39,108 bases of DNA, taken from the NCBI GenBank assembly GCA_902629955.1, contig CACOSS010000007.1, forward strand, positions 1-39,108, read 5' to 3'. Both the position numbers and the translations under genes were made by a program. Under the pieces are notes generated by a model. It was not told the DNA's origin. It saw only the letters and a list, made by a program, of their open reading frames with translations, and searched no databases. Shown piece by piece: positions 15,341-25,090 of the stretch (its first letter is position 1; every line of letters starts with the position of its first letter). This DNA comes from an uncultured Pelagibacteraceae bacterium (GTDB taxonomy: Bacteria > Pseudomonadota > Alphaproteobacteria > Pelagibacterales > Pelagibacteraceae).

Positions 15341-16802
15341 AATAGTCCTCTATAAGTTTATTAAGCAATCTAACTCCATACCCCGTAGCACCACCAGAAT
15401 TTAAAGCCCCACCATATTTAGAAAAAGCCATTCCAGCTATATCTAGGTGTGCCCAAGGAGTTTTGTTTAAAATGAATCTTTGCAAAAATTGAGCCGCTGT
15501 GGTTGAGCCTGCACCCCCAACATAATTTATATTTTGCATATCTGCATTTTTTGAATTCATAAGTTTGTCAAAGTTTTTGTGGAGCGGCATTCGCCATAGT
15601 TTTTCATCAACTTTTTCTCCAACGTCAAGTAATTGTTTTGAGAGTTTATCATCATTTGAAAAAAGTCCTGCATATTCTGAACCTAATGAAACAATAATTG
15701 CACCAGTCAAAGTTGCTAGGTCAATTATAAATTTTGGTTTATATTTTTTTTCAGTAAAAGTTAAAGCGTCTGCTAAAACTAATCTTCCTTCAGCATCTGT
15801 ATTTAAAACTTCTATTGTTTTTCCACTATAAGATTTCACAATATCTCCAGGCCTTTGAGCGTTTCCACTTACCATATTTTCGACAAGCCCTACAACACCA
15901 ACAGCATTAACTTTTGCTTTTCTCAAAGCTAAAGTTTTCATTAACCCCACAACAGCAGCTGAGCCTGCCATATCATAAGTCATGTCTTCCATAAATCTTG
16001 CTGGTTTTAAAGAGTAACCTCCTGTATCGAAACAAACACCTTTACCAACAAAAGCAAGCGGCTTACTTTTAGATTTAATGCCATTCCATTCCATAGTAAC
16101 CAAATAAGAACCTCTGATACTACCTTGACCAACTCCTAGAAGTGCTCCCATACCTAATTTCTTAAGTTGATTTTTATTATAAACTTTTATTTTTAGCCCA
16201 ATCTTTTTTAACTTAAGAATTCTTCTTGCGTATTCATCTGGATGTAAGATATTCCCTGGTTCTGAAACAAGATCTTTTGTAAAGTTAGTTCCTTCAAGTA
16301 AAGAAAAAAATCTATTATTTTTATTTGTTGATGGAATTTTTTTCGTAAAACTTATAACAATATTTATATCTATTATTTCCTTTTTAGTTTTATATTTATC
16401 AAATTCATAAGACTTTATTTGCAGACCATGCAAAAATTCATCAATAAAACTTTTATTTTTAGCTTGAATTTCGTAAATATTTTTATCTAAAAAAGTTAAA
16501 TTTGTAAGTAAATTAGATTTTATAAAATTATAGAAATTTGCACCTTTTTTCTCATTTTCTGTTGGGGTTTGATTTTTTTTAATTTTTATTAAAATGATTT
16601 TTTGATCAGAATTTAAATTAAAAGATATGATATCGTTTTTCTTAGTTTTGTTGGATTTAATAGTTTTATTAATCTGAGCTGAGTTTTTACTTAAGTAAAT
16701 GTTTTTTAACCCGCTGATTACAAAGTCCTCGTTAGTAAACAGAACATAATTTTTAATAGTTTTGTCTGATATCTTCTTTTTGTGGCTTATTTTTATTGAC
16801 AT
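15333..16802 (-). CDS. pepA: Leucyl aminopeptidase, cytosolic M17 family
   Basis: A two-metal aminopeptidase that removes N-terminal residues from peptides; some members also bind DNA. It has 489 residues. The N-terminal ~150 residues form the poorly conserved macro-like domain. The catalytic domain has the metal-binding GKGVCFDTGGYSLKPA segment and the signature NTDAEGRLVL (334-343), then ATLTGA and a C-terminal WAHLDIAGMAFS. It is divergent from lptF, the usual alphaproteobacterial arrangement, with an 83-base spacer, and it precedes ndk. Confidence 0.95.
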   Translation of the reverse strand: MSIKISHKKKISDKTIKNYVLFTNEDFVISGLKNIYLSKNSAQINKTIKSNKTKKNDIISFNLNSDQKIILIKIKKNQTPTENEKKGANFYNFIKSNLLTNLTFLDKNIYEIQAKNKSFIDEFLHGLQIKSYEFDKYKTKKEIIDINIVISFTKKIPSTNKNNRFFSLLEGTNFTKDLVSEPGNILHPDEYARRILKLKKIGLKIKVYNKNQLKKLGMGALLGVGQGSIRGSYLVTMEWNGIKSKSKPLAFVGKGVCFDTGGYSLKPARFMEDMTYDMAGSAAVVGLMKTLALRKAKVNAVGVVGLVENMVSGNAQRPGDIVKSYSGKTIEVLNTDAEGRLVLADALTFTEKKYKPKFIIDLATLTGAIIVSLGSEYAGLFSNDDKLSKQLLDVGEKVDEKLWRMPLHKNFDKLMNSKNADMQNINYVGGAGSTTAAQFLQRFILNKTPWAHLDIAGMAFSKYGGALNSGGATGYGVRLLNKLIEDYYE

Positions 16803-16885
16803 TTTTTTTAAATATGTACTTTAGGTTGTATTTAAACTATAAGTTTAATTTTTGAATTTATATAAATACTTATTTAAAAATTTCA

Positions 16886-18007
16886 ATGAAAAAAATTATA
16901 TTTAATAAGTTAATTCTAGACGTGACAAAATTTTTCCTTTTGTCGTCTTTAAGCCTTTCATTGATAATTTTAGTAGTCCAGGCTGTAAATTTTTTAGATT
17001 ATGTTTCAGAAGATGGTCATGGAATTTACACATATTTTGGGATTACATTTTTAAATTTTCCAAAAATTTTCTCAAGAGTAATGCCATTTTGTATATTTAT
17101 AACAATATTTTATATAATAAATAAATATGAACTTAAAAATGAGTTATTAATTTTTTGGAATATAGGTGTTAAAAAAATAAAATTTATAAATACCTTGGTA
17201 ATATTTTCATTTACTTTTTTAACGCTACAATTGGTTCTTAATACAATTTTAGTTCCAAAATCACTTGATCAGGCAAGAGAGTTTGTAAGAAATTCAAATA
17301 TTGACTTTTTCCCAAATCTAATTAAGGAAAAAAAATTTATTGACACAGTTGAATCATTAACCATTTTTGTAGAAAAAAAGAATAATAATGGAGAATTGAA
17401 AAATATATACCTAAAAGATAGTTTGTCTGATGATCAGTCTCAAATTATATACGCCAAAAAAGGCCAATTAATTTTTAATGAAGAAAAAAATTATTTAGCT
17501 CTTTATGACGGAAATTTTATAGATATTGATAAAAAAAAAATTACTACTTTTTCTTTTAGAAAAACTGAGTTTGATCTTGCTAAATATAAAACAAAAACTA
17601 CAGTTTTTCCAAAAATACAAGAATTACCAACAAAAATAATATTTCTTTGTTTATATAAACTTAAAATTAACAAACAGTATATCTTTGAAAATACTTTTTT
17701 AAAATGTGATGAAAAAAATTCAGGTGATCTTATAGAAGAAGCTTTTAAGAGGGCAATAAAGCCTCTATTTATTCCTTTAATTGTATTTATTTCATCACTC
17801 GTAGTATTATACAACAAAGACAATTTTTTTTATTCCAAGTTTCAATATCTTCTTTTCTTTTTAGTGTTGTTTATTATAATTATTTCTGAAATATCATCTA
17901 GGTATATAAGCGATATTCAGAGTACAATAATTTTTTCTCTATTGCCAATAATATTGTTTTTTTTCAGTTATTTATTTTTAATTTTTAAATTGAGGGAAAA
18001 ATCATGA
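16886..18007 (+). CDS. lptF: LPS export ABC transporter permease LptF
   Basis: An inner-membrane permease of the LptB2FG transporter, which extracts lipopolysaccharide (or a similar glycolipid) and pushes it onto the Lpt bridge. It has 373 residues of the YjgP/YjgQ family. Three hydrophobic segments occur near residues 15-35, 50-78 and 98-122, then a periplasmic beta-jellyroll region (about 125-285), then three more segments at about 293-369. The order lptF-lptG-lptD is the alphaproteobacterial norm, and the position relative to pepA supports LptF rather than LptG. It overlaps lptG by 4 bases (ATGA). Confidence 0.9.
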   Translation: MKKIIFNKLILDVTKFFLLSSLSLSLIILVVQAVNFLDYVSEDGHGIYTYFGITFLNFPKIFSRVMPFCIFITIFYIINKYELKNELLIFWNIGVKKIKFINTLVIFSFTFLTLQLVLNTILVPKSLDQAREFVRNSNIDFFPNLIKEKKFIDTVESLTIFVEKKNNNGELKNIYLKDSLSDDQSQIIYAKKGQLIFNEEKNYLALYDGNFIDIDKKKITTFSFRKTEFDLAKYKTKTTVFPKIQELPTKIIFLCLYKLKINKQYIFENTFLKCDEKNSGDLIEEAFKRAIKPLFIPLIVFISSLVVLYNKDNFFYSKFQYLLFFLVLFIIIISEISSRYISDIQSTIIFSLLPIILFFFSYLFLIFKLREKS

Positions 18008-19083
18008 TAAAAATTTATCAATTATACTTAATAAAATCTTATTGGATGATTTTGTTTTTTGTTTCACTTATTTTTTTTTCACTTTCTATAATATTAAATA
18101 TATTTGAGGAAGTTTCTTTTTTTAAAGATATAGATGTAAATTCTTTATTTCCTATTCTTCTTACGCTATTAACGGCACCTACAATCGTATACGAAACATT
18201 CCCATTTATTTTTTTTATATCAACTCAATTTCTTTTTATTAGATTAATGGATAAAGAAGAACTTGATATTTTTAAAAAAATAAGTTTAAGTAATATTAAA
18301 CTTATTGGAATTTTATCAATAAGCTCTTTTATAATTTCAATCATATTAGTTACAATTTTTTATAACTTAGCCTCTAACCTAAGATTTATGTATTTAGAAA
18401 TGAAAAATGAATATTCCGGTGATAATAAATACTTAGCTGTTGTTACAGAAAATGGTTTATGGATAAAAGATGAAATTGGTGATTATATAAATATTATAAA
18501 TGCTGAAAAAATTGATGGAAAAATTTTAAAAGAGGTTACAATAAATCAGTTCTCAAAAGAGTATGAGAATATTGCTAATTTTGTAGTAGACGAAATAAAT
18601 ATTGAAAATAAAGAATGGATTATAAAAAAGGGAAGTTTTTCCAAGTTAAATCAAGGTCTTAAAAGTATAGAAAATGTATCTTTTCAAAGTAACTTTAATG
18701 CTGAGCAAATAAACAAATTATTTTCAGACTTATCATCTCTAAACATAGTGGAATTAAATAAATTAAAAAAGGATTATAGTAGTTTGGGATATTCACTAAC
18801 AAATATTAACATCCACATTCAAAAGTTAATTGCGTATCCAATTTATCTCACTGTTATGACAATTTTTGCTTCAGTTATAATGTTGAATATTAAAAGAAAT
18901 AAATCAAAATTATTCCATATAGTTCTTGGAGTGTTGTTGTCAGTATTGATTTATTACGTTAACTACTTTTCAAGCCTACTCGGTCAAAATGAGAGAATGC
19001 CAGAAACAATGTCTATTTGGTTGCCATTAATAATTATTTCATTATTTTGTACTATCGGCTTAGTAAGAATTAACGAAAAATGA
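18004..19083 (+). CDS. lptG: LPS export ABC transporter permease LptG
   Basis: The second permease of LptB2FG, 359 residues. It has the same layout: membrane segments near 12-32, 50-78 and 95-118, a periplasmic domain with the family-like NGLWIKDEIGDYINIINAE segment (about 150-168), and three C-terminal membrane segments (about 275-355). That NGLW(I/V)-D pattern is typical of LptG. It overlaps both neighbours by 4 bases (ATGA), so lptF, lptG and lptD are likely to be translated in series. LptB, LptA and LptC are not encoded in this window. Confidence 0.9.
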   Translation: MIKIYQLYLIKSYWMILFFVSLIFFSLSIILNIFEEVSFFKDIDVNSLFPILLTLLTAPTIVYETFPFIFFISTQFLFIRLMDKEELDIFKKISLSNIKLIGILSISSFIISIILVTIFYNLASNLRFMYLEMKNEYSGDNKYLAVVTENGLWIKDEIGDYINIINAEKIDGKILKEVTINQFSKEYENIANFVVDEINIENKEWIIKKGSFSKLNQGLKSIENVSFQSNFNAEQINKLFSDLSSLNIVELNKLKKDYSSLGYSLTNINIHIQKLIAYPIYLTVMTIFASVIMLNIKRNKSKLFHIVLGVLLSVLIYYVNYFSSLLGQNERMPETMSIWLPLIIISLFCTIGLVRINEK

Positions 19084-21479
19084 AAAAAAAAATTAAATTT
19101 TTAATACTGATCACCTATATTTTTTTTATCAATCAAATTAATTTATCTGGAGATGAATTTTATTTTGAGGGAGAAGAAATTCAAATTTTGGATGAAGGTA
19201 ATAGACTAGTTTCGAAAAAAGGTGTTAAAATTACAACAAATGATGGTTTAATTCTTGAAGGAGAAAAATTTGAGTATGATAAAATAAAATTAGAACTAAA
19301 CTTAAGTGAAAATATAATTATAAACGACCAAAGAAAAAATATTATTATCAAGACTAACAAAATAAAATACTCAAAAAAAAGCGAAAAGTTAACCTCATAT
19401 AATTTTACTGAAGTTTTTTTTGGAAATAAATATTTAATTAAATCTGAAAATATTATTTTTGATAGAAATGAAGGTATTATAAAATCAAATACAAATACTT
19501 CAATAATTGATAACTATCAAAACGAAATACTGTCTGAGAATTTTATTTTTTTTATAAACGATCGGCTAATTAAAGCGAAAAATGTTTTAATTAAGGATAA
19601 TCAAGGAAATGAAACAATATTAGAAAATTTTGTTGCGGATTTAAATGAGGACCAATTTTATGGAAAAGACGTTAAAATAAATTTTAATAAAAATATTTTT
19701 GGAAATTTTGAGAATGACCCAAGACTTTATGGTAATACTATTTCTTCAACAAAAAATAAATCTGAAATAAATAAAGGAGTGTTTACGACATGTAAAAAGA
19801 GAGACGATTGTCCACCGTGGGAATTAAAAGCTGAAAAGATCATTCATGATAAAAATAAAAAAATAATTAATTATAAAAATGCCTGGTTGCAGGTTTACGA
19901 TAGACCGATTTTTTACTTTCCTAGATTTTTTCATCCTGATCCATCAGTAAAAAGACAATCAGGTTTTTTGATACCAAATATATCAGACTCTGGAAACACC
20001 GGTACTTCCTTATTGGTTCCATATTTTAAAGTTTTAGCAGTAAATAAAGATTTAACTTTCAAACCAAGAATTTTTGCTGATGGAAATCTTCTACTACAAA
20101 ATGAATATAGACATGTAGAAAAAAATTTAGATCATATAATGGATATAGGATTATTTACTACAGAGCTAAATAAAAAAAATGAAGCATCAAAATCGCATTT
20201 TTTTTCTAATACTAATTTCAATTTTGAAAATAACTTTTTTGAAAATGCAAATTTAGAAATAAACTTTGAGCAAGTTACTAATGATACCTATTTAAAGAAG
20301 TTTAAACCTTCATCTGAATTAATAAATAATGAAAATTTAATGCATAACTTTTTTAAATTAGATAGCTACAATGAAGATACATCTTTCTCAATTGAAGTAG
20401 AAACTTTCGAAAATTTGACAAAAAATAGAAGTGACAGATATGAATATATATATCCAAATATTGACTATTCAAAAGAATTTACAAGTAAAAGTATTCCAGG
20501 ATCTTTTAATTTATCTTCTAATTTTTACCAAAAACAATTTAATACTAATAAATACACATCAAGTTTAGTTACTGATTTAATGTATAATGCTGAGACGAGA
20601 TTCGGTGACGCAGGAATATTAAAAGATTTTCAAGTTCTTTTTAAGAATCCTAATACTATTAACAAAACTGGCTCAAACAATGAAAGTAACACGGAAACAA
20701 AATTATTAACAAAATTGATGTATTCTCTGACTTATCCGCTTAAGAAAGAAGGAGTTATATATGATAAATTCTTAAGACCATCTTTATCTTTCAGGTTTAG
20801 TCCTAACAATACAAAAAATATTTCAACTTCGGATAGAGTTCTCAATATTAACAATATTAACTCTTTTAATAGATTGTCAATTAGTGATGGTGTTGAAGGA
20901 GGTCAATCTTTAACAGCAGGTTTAGATTATAAATTAAAAAGCAAAAATGGTGAGGATAAAGTATCAATAAATTTAGCCCAAGTATACAGAGACAAGGTAA
21001 ATCCAGATTTACCATCAAATAGTACACTTAATAACAAATATTCTGACATTATTGGTAATGTGAAATTTAATTTACTTGATAACTTAAGTTTTGAGTATGA
21101 TTTTATTGCTGATAATAACTTTAATAGACTTAATTACAATTTATTAAATACTTCCTTGTCTGTGAATAATTTTGTAACAAGTTTTGAATATCTTGAGGAA
21201 AGAGGAGAAATTGGAACAAAAAGTTATATTAAGAACCAAACAAAATATTTATTTGACAAAAATAATAGTATAAGTTTTGCTACAAGAAGAAATAGAGAAC
21301 TGGAAATGACTGAATTTTATAATTTAGTCTATCAATATGAAAATGATTGTCTAAAAGCTGCAATTGAATATAATAAAAATTTCTATAGTGATACAGATAT
21401 AGATCCTGAAGAACAATTGCTATTTACATTAACAATAGTACCTTTTTCAAAAATAAGTTCTACAAATATCAATAAATAA
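19080..21479 (+). CDS. lptD: LPS-assembly outer membrane protein LptD
   Basis: The outer-membrane barrel that receives glycolipid from the Lpt bridge and inserts it in the outer leaflet. It has 799 residues. A signal peptide (about 1-23) is followed by an OstA/LptA-like jellyroll (about 25-200) with repeated 'N-x-(I/V)-I-K-(T/S)-(N/E)-x-I' strands, then a barrel. The conserved barrel entry is WLQVYDRPIFYFPRFFHPDP with RQSGFLIP. Cysteines occur only at 238, 244 and 757, so any disulfide between N- and C-terminal parts must use these. The adjacent SurA-like chaperone gene fits its need for folding help. Confidence 0.93.
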   Translation: MKKKIKFLILITYIFFINQINLSGDEFYFEGEEIQILDEGNRLVSKKGVKITTNDGLILEGEKFEYDKIKLELNLSENIIINDQRKNIIIKTNKIKYSKKSEKLTSYNFTEVFFGNKYLIKSENIIFDRNEGIIKSNTNTSIIDNYQNEILSENFIFFINDRLIKAKNVLIKDNQGNETILENFVADLNEDQFYGKDVKINFNKNIFGNFENDPRLYGNTISSTKNKSEINKGVFTTCKKRDDCPPWELKAEKIIHDKNKKIINYKNAWLQVYDRPIFYFPRFFHPDPSVKRQSGFLIPNISDSGNTGTSLLVPYFKVLAVNKDLTFKPRIFADGNLLLQNEYRHVEKNLDHIMDIGLFTTELNKKNEASKSHFFSNTNFNFENNFFENANLEINFEQVTNDTYLKKFKPSSELINNENLMHNFFKLDSYNEDTSFSIEVETFENLTKNRSDRYEYIYPNIDYSKEFTSKSIPGSFNLSSNFYQKQFNTNKYTSSLVTDLMYNAETRFGDAGILKDFQVLFKNPNTINKTGSNNESNTETKLLTKLMYSLTYPLKKEGVIYDKFLRPSLSFRFSPNNTKNISTSDRVLNINNINSFNRLSISDGVEGGQSLTAGLDYKLKSKNGEDKVSINLAQVYRDKVNPDLPSNSTLNNKYSDIIGNVKFNLLDNLSFEYDFIADNNFNRLNYNLLNTSLSVNNFVTSFEYLEERGEIGTKSYIKNQTKYLFDKNNSISFATRRNRELEMTEFYNLVYQYENDCLKAAIEYNKNFYSDTDIDPEEQLLFTLTIVPFSKISSTNINK

Positions 21480-22411
21480 TGAAAATATTCGGTTTAATAT
21501 TTTTTTTGTTATTTTTTTTATTATTCCCCAAATATTCATATCTCCAAGAGGTTTCTATAATTTATACAGTTGATAATGTTCCTATAACAACTAACCAAGT
21601 TAAAAATGAGATTTCCTATTTAAAAATAGTAAACGAAAATTTGAACAAAATGGACGACAAATCTTTGGTTGTTTATGCTTCAAAATCTATACTAAGAGAA
21701 AAAATAAAGGAATTAGAAATATCTAAATATTTCAAATTTGGTTTGAATGAAAAAATTGTTGAGCAAAATCTTGCTAATTTAATATCTAAGAGGAATTTAA
21801 ATAGTTTAGATGACTTTAAAAAAATACTTAAAAATTCAGATTTAAGTATTGACTACATAAAAAAAAAAATTGAAATAGAATTGCTTTGGAATAATTTAAT
21901 ATACGAAAAATACAAAGACAAACTATCAATTGATGTAAATAAAATTGAGGACGATTTAAAATTAAAAATAAAAAATGAAAATAAAGTTGAGGAATATAAA
22001 TTGGCTGAGATATTATTTACACCTCAATCAAAAAGTACTGAGATAGATGAAATCGATGAAATAAAAGAGAGTATAAAAGAGATTGGTTTTGAAAGTTCTG
22101 CTATAGCCTACAGTATCTCTAATACTGCAAGTAAAGGTGGGAATATAGGATGGTTAAAAAAAACTCAGCTCTCTAAAAATATACTGAGAGAAGTTGAAAA
22201 TCTTAATATTGGTCAAATAACGGAAGTTTTAGATTCACCTGCTGGTAAGTTAATATTAATATTGCAAGACAAAAGAGAGGTAAATGAAGAAATTTCGTTA
22301 GAGGAAGAATTAAAAAAAGCTATATTGATTGAACGAAATAAGCAACTAAACCAATTTTCATCAATATATTTTAAGAAAGTTGAAATAAATACAATAATAA
22401 ATGAAAAATAA
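21479..22411 (+). CDS. surA: SurA-like periplasmic chaperone with one parvulin-type PPIase domain
   Basis: A periplasmic folding factor for outer-membrane proteins. A signal peptide (about 1-22) is followed by a SurA N-terminal helix region containing IIYTVDNVPITTNQVKNEI (27-45). A single parvulin-like domain (about 175-280) contains ASKGGNIGWLKK and SPAGKLILILQDKR. E. coli SurA has 428 residues and two parvulin domains; this 310-residue form with one is shorter, as in other alphaproteobacteria. The start overlaps the lptD stop by one base (TAATG), which argues for coupled production with its probable main client. It overlaps pdxA by 11 bases. Confidence 0.85.
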   Translation: MKIFGLIFFLLFFLLFPKYSYLQEVSIIYTVDNVPITTNQVKNEISYLKIVNENLNKMDDKSLVVYASKSILREKIKELEISKYFKFGLNEKIVEQNLANLISKRNLNSLDDFKKILKNSDLSIDYIKKKIEIELLWNNLIYEKYKDKLSIDVNKIEDDLKLKIKNENKVEEYKLAEILFTPQSKSTEIDEIDEIKESIKEIGFESSAIAYSISNTASKGGNIGWLKKTQLSKNILREVENLNIGQITEVLDSPAGKLILILQDKREVNEEISLEEELKKAILIERNKQLNQFSSIYFKKVEINTIINEK

Positions 22412-23381
22412 ACCTATTATTTTAGTAGCTGGTGAACCATACAGTATTTTTTTTGAAATATTACTTAAATCTCTCAAAAGAAAATCAATTAGGAATATAA
22501 GAAATCCAATAATATTAATTGCATCTAAAAAATTACTTATTAATCAAATGAGATCTCTCAAATATAAATATAAAGTAAATGAAATTTTTTTTGAAAAATT
22601 AAATACTTCGAAATTAAATAATCAAAAAATAAATATAATTAATGTAAATTTTAGTCATAAAAAAACTTTTGATAAAATAACCTCTAAATCAAGTTCTTAC
22701 ATAAAAGAATGCTGTGAAGTAGCAATGAAGGTATCGAATAAAGTGTCTTCAAAAGTGTTAATTAATGGTCCTATTTCGAAAAAACACTTTTTAAAAAATA
22801 AATTTCCTGGAATGTCAGAATATTTTGCATCAAAGGTAGGTAAAAAAAATAAAGAAGTTATGTTGATATTTAATAAGGCTGTTTCTGTTAGTCCAATCAC
22901 AACTCACTTTCCTTTAAAAAAAATTTTTACTAAAATTACTTCTAAAAAAATTATTCAAAATATTAAAACAATTAATTCATTCTATAAAAATGATTTAAAT
23001 AAGACACCAAAATTTGCAATAACTGGTTTAAACCCTCACTGCGAGAGTTCAGCTAAAGTTTCAGAAGAAAAAAAGATAATAATCCCCGCTTTAAAAAGAC
23101 TGAAAAAAAATAAAATTAGAGTCTCTGGACCATATCCGGCAGATACAATCTTTTTAAAAGATAATTTAAAAAAATTCGATGTTATTGTTGGCATGTATCA
23201 TGATCAAGTCCTAACACCTATTAAAACAATATATGGATTTGATGCAATTAATATTACTTTAGGCCTACCTTTTTTAAGGTTAACTCCAGATCATGGGCCG
23301 AATTTCTCAATGCTTGGAAAAAACAAATCGAGTCCGAAAAGTTTTATCAAAACTTTAGAATTTGCCAAAAAAGTAAAGTGA
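22401..23381 (+). CDS. pdxA: 4-Hydroxythreonine-4-phosphate dehydrogenase
   Basis: A metal-dependent oxidoreductase of the DXP-dependent pyridoxal phosphate pathway; with PdxJ it makes pyridoxine 5'-phosphate. It has 326 residues. The three metal-binding histidines are His169 (TTHFPL), His213 (NPHC) and His267 (MYHDQ), matching E. coli His166, His211 and His266 in order and spacing. LGLPFLRLTPDHG near the end is the cofactor/substrate signature. The usual start motif (TxGDPxGIGPE) is altered to AGEPYSIFFEI, suggesting relaxed NAD-site conservation. It sits between surA and rsmA, a standard order, and its TGA overlaps the rsmA GTG. Confidence 0.94.
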   Translation: MKNKPIILVAGEPYSIFFEILLKSLKRKSIRNIRNPIILIASKKLLINQMRSLKYKYKVNEIFFEKLNTSKLNNQKINIINVNFSHKKTFDKITSKSSSYIKECCEVAMKVSNKVSSKVLINGPISKKHFLKNKFPGMSEYFASKVGKKNKEVMLIFNKAVSVSPITTHFPLKKIFTKITSKKIIQNIKTINSFYKNDLNKTPKFAITGLNPHCESSAKVSEEKKIIIPALKRLKKNKIRVSGPYPADTIFLKDNLKKFDVIVGMYHDQVLTPIKTIYGFDAINITLGLPFLRLTPDHGPNFSMLGKNKSSPKSFIKTLEFAKKVK

Positions 23382-24166
23382 AACCAAAACCAAATAAAAA
23401 ACTTGGTCAAAATTTTCTGATTGATAAAAATGTTATAAAAAAAATAGTTGAATGCACATCAATAGAAAATAAAAATGAAATTTTAGAAATTGGACCAGGT
23501 ACTGGAAATTTGACAGAGTTTCTTTTAAAAAAAAAACCAAAAAAAATTTTTTTAGTTGAAAAAGACAGAAGTTTAATTGAGTTTTTAAAAAATAAATTTG
23601 GCGACAACGCACTAATTCTAAATGAAGATATATTGAAATTTTCAAAAAAAAATTTGTTAACTAACAATTCTATAATATTTGGAAATCTTCCTTATAATAT
23701 ATCTTCTCAAATCCTAACAAAGTTTATTTTCAATAATGAAAATCTTAAATTTAAATTATTAGTATTTATGTTTCAAAAAGAGTTAGCAGATAGAATTGTT
23801 GCTAATGTAGACACTTCAAATTATGGACGATTATCTATATTAAGTAGATGGAAATTTGATATAGAGAAAGTATTTGAAATAAGTCCAAATTCATTTTATC
23901 CAAAACCGAAAATTAAAAGTGCTTTATTAGTGTTTACTCCGAAAAAAAACGTAGTAGAATTTTGTGACCCTCGATCGTTAGAAAAAATAACTAGAATTTT
24001 TTTTAATCAAAGAAGAAAAAAAATAAAAAAACAATTTGAATATTTGTTTACAAATAACTCTGAAATAATTCAAAAACTCAATATTAATTTAGATATGCGA
24101 CCACAAAATTTATCCCCTGAAACATATTTTAGTTTAGCACTAGAATTAGAAAAACTAAGAAATTAA
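23378..24166 (+). CDS. rsmA: 16S rRNA dimethyladenosine transferase
   Basis: KsgA/RsmA dimethylates the two adjacent adenosines in helix 45 of 16S rRNA late in small-subunit assembly, using S-adenosylmethionine. It has 262 residues. It starts at a GTG that overlaps the pdxA stop (GTGA). [10 protein letters not shown] (7-16) is the N-terminal signature, the AdoMet loop is [11 protein letters not shown] (36-46), and the catalytic NLPYNIS is at 103-109. The C-terminal domain has [10 protein letters not shown], which contacts rRNA. Its last 12 bases overlap the convergent gmk gene. Confidence 0.96.
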   Translation: MKPKPNKKLGQNFLIDKNVIKKIVECTSIENKNEILEIGPGTGNLTEFLLKKKPKKIFLVEKDRSLIEFLKNKFGDNALILNEDILKFSKKNLLTNNSIIFGNLPYNISSQILTKFIFNNENLKFKLLVFMFQKELADRIVANVDTSNYGRLSILSRWKFDIEKVFEISPNSFYPKPKIKSALLVFTPKKNVVEFCDPRSLEKITRIFFNQRRKKIKKQFEYLFTNNSEIIQKLNINLDMRPQNLSPETYFSLALELEKLRN

Positions 24167-24790
24167 TTTTTTAACGTGTTCCTCTATTAATTTTTTATCA
24201 AAATTTATTTTCTTTTTTGAAATAACAACATCTTCGATAATGTCTATAATTTCTTTATAACAATTTTTTAAATCATCATTGATCACTACATAATCATAGT
24301 CAATCCAATGTTTTAAATCTTTATAAAATTCTTTCATTCTTTCAGAGGCAATTAACTTGTCCTTCATATCTCTATTTGAGAGTCTGTCGAATAAAACTTC
24401 TCTACTGGGTGGCAAAACAAAAAATGAAAATATATTAAAATTAATATTCTTTGATTTGATTTGCTTGCTTCCTTGCCAGTCAATATCAAACAAAACATTT
24501 TTCCCTTCTAATAAATTTTTAATTACTGGTTTTTTTGATGTCCCATAATAATTATTAAAAACTTTTGCATACTCTAAAAACTCTTCTTGCTTGATTAAAT
24601 CTTGAAATGTTTCTTGGTCAACAAAATGATAGTCTTTACCGTTGATCTCGTTGCTTCTTGGCTTTCTGGTGGTATGAGAAATCGATGTTATAAAATTTTT
24701 ATTTTTTGAAACTAACTTTACTAAAGTAGTTTTTCCAGCCCCGGATGGTGATGAAAATATAAAAATAAATCCATCTGTCTTGGAGGACAT
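24155..24790 (-). CDS. gmk: Guanylate kinase
   Basis: It phosphorylates GMP to GDP, linking purine synthesis to nucleotide pools. It has 211 residues. The P-loop is SPSGAGKT (14-21), and GMP-binding segments are [21 protein letters not shown] and the [11 protein letters not shown] region. It lies 12 bases after acpP on the same strand. In many alphaproteobacteria fabF, mltG and yicC stand between acpP and gmk; here they do not. It overlaps convergent rsmA by 12 bases. Confidence 0.96.
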   Translation of the reverse strand: MSSKTDGFIFIFSSPSGAGKTTLVKLVSKNKNFITSISHTTRKPRSNEINGKDYHFVDQETFQDLIKQEEFLEYAKVFNNYYGTSKKPVIKNLLEGKNVLFDIDWQGSKQIKSKNINFNIFSFFVLPPSREVLFDRLSNRDMKDKLIASERMKEFYKDLKHWIDYDYVVINDDLKNCYKEIIDIIEDVVISKKKINFDKKLIEEHVKKLIS

Positions 24791-24802
24791 CCTGTTTAAG
24801 TT

Positions 24803-25042
24803 TTAATTACTTTTGCTTTCTATAAATTTAACCGCATCACCAACAGTAAGTATTTTCTCTGCTTCACTATCGGAAATTTCTGATCCAAACTCTTCTTCAA
24901 AAGCCATAACAAGCTCTACAGTATCTAAACTATCAGCTCCTAAATCGTCTATAAAACTTGATTCCTCGGTTACTTTGGCTTCTTCTATTCCTAAGTGGTC
25001 TGCAACAATTTTTTTTACCTTGCTCGAAACTTCATCTGACAT
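24803..25042 (-). CDS. acpP: Acyl carrier protein
   Basis: It carries growing acyl chains on a 4'-phosphopantetheine arm during type II fatty-acid synthesis. It has 79 residues and is strongly acidic. The attachment serine is Ser38 in the invariant DSLDTVEL. The rest follows the four-helix family pattern ([16 protein letters not shown], then [17 protein letters not shown]). It lies 48 bases after fabG on the same strand, enough for a separate promoter or ribosome-loading site, which would suit its usually high expression. Confidence 0.97.
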   Translation of the reverse strand: MSDEVSSKVKKIVADHLGIEEAKVTEESSFIDDLGADSLDTVELVMAFEEEFGSEISDSEAEKILTVGDAVKFIESKSN

Positions 25043-25090
25043 GTTAATCCTTTTGTTATGATTTTGTCTATAAATTAATAATTAACTTTG

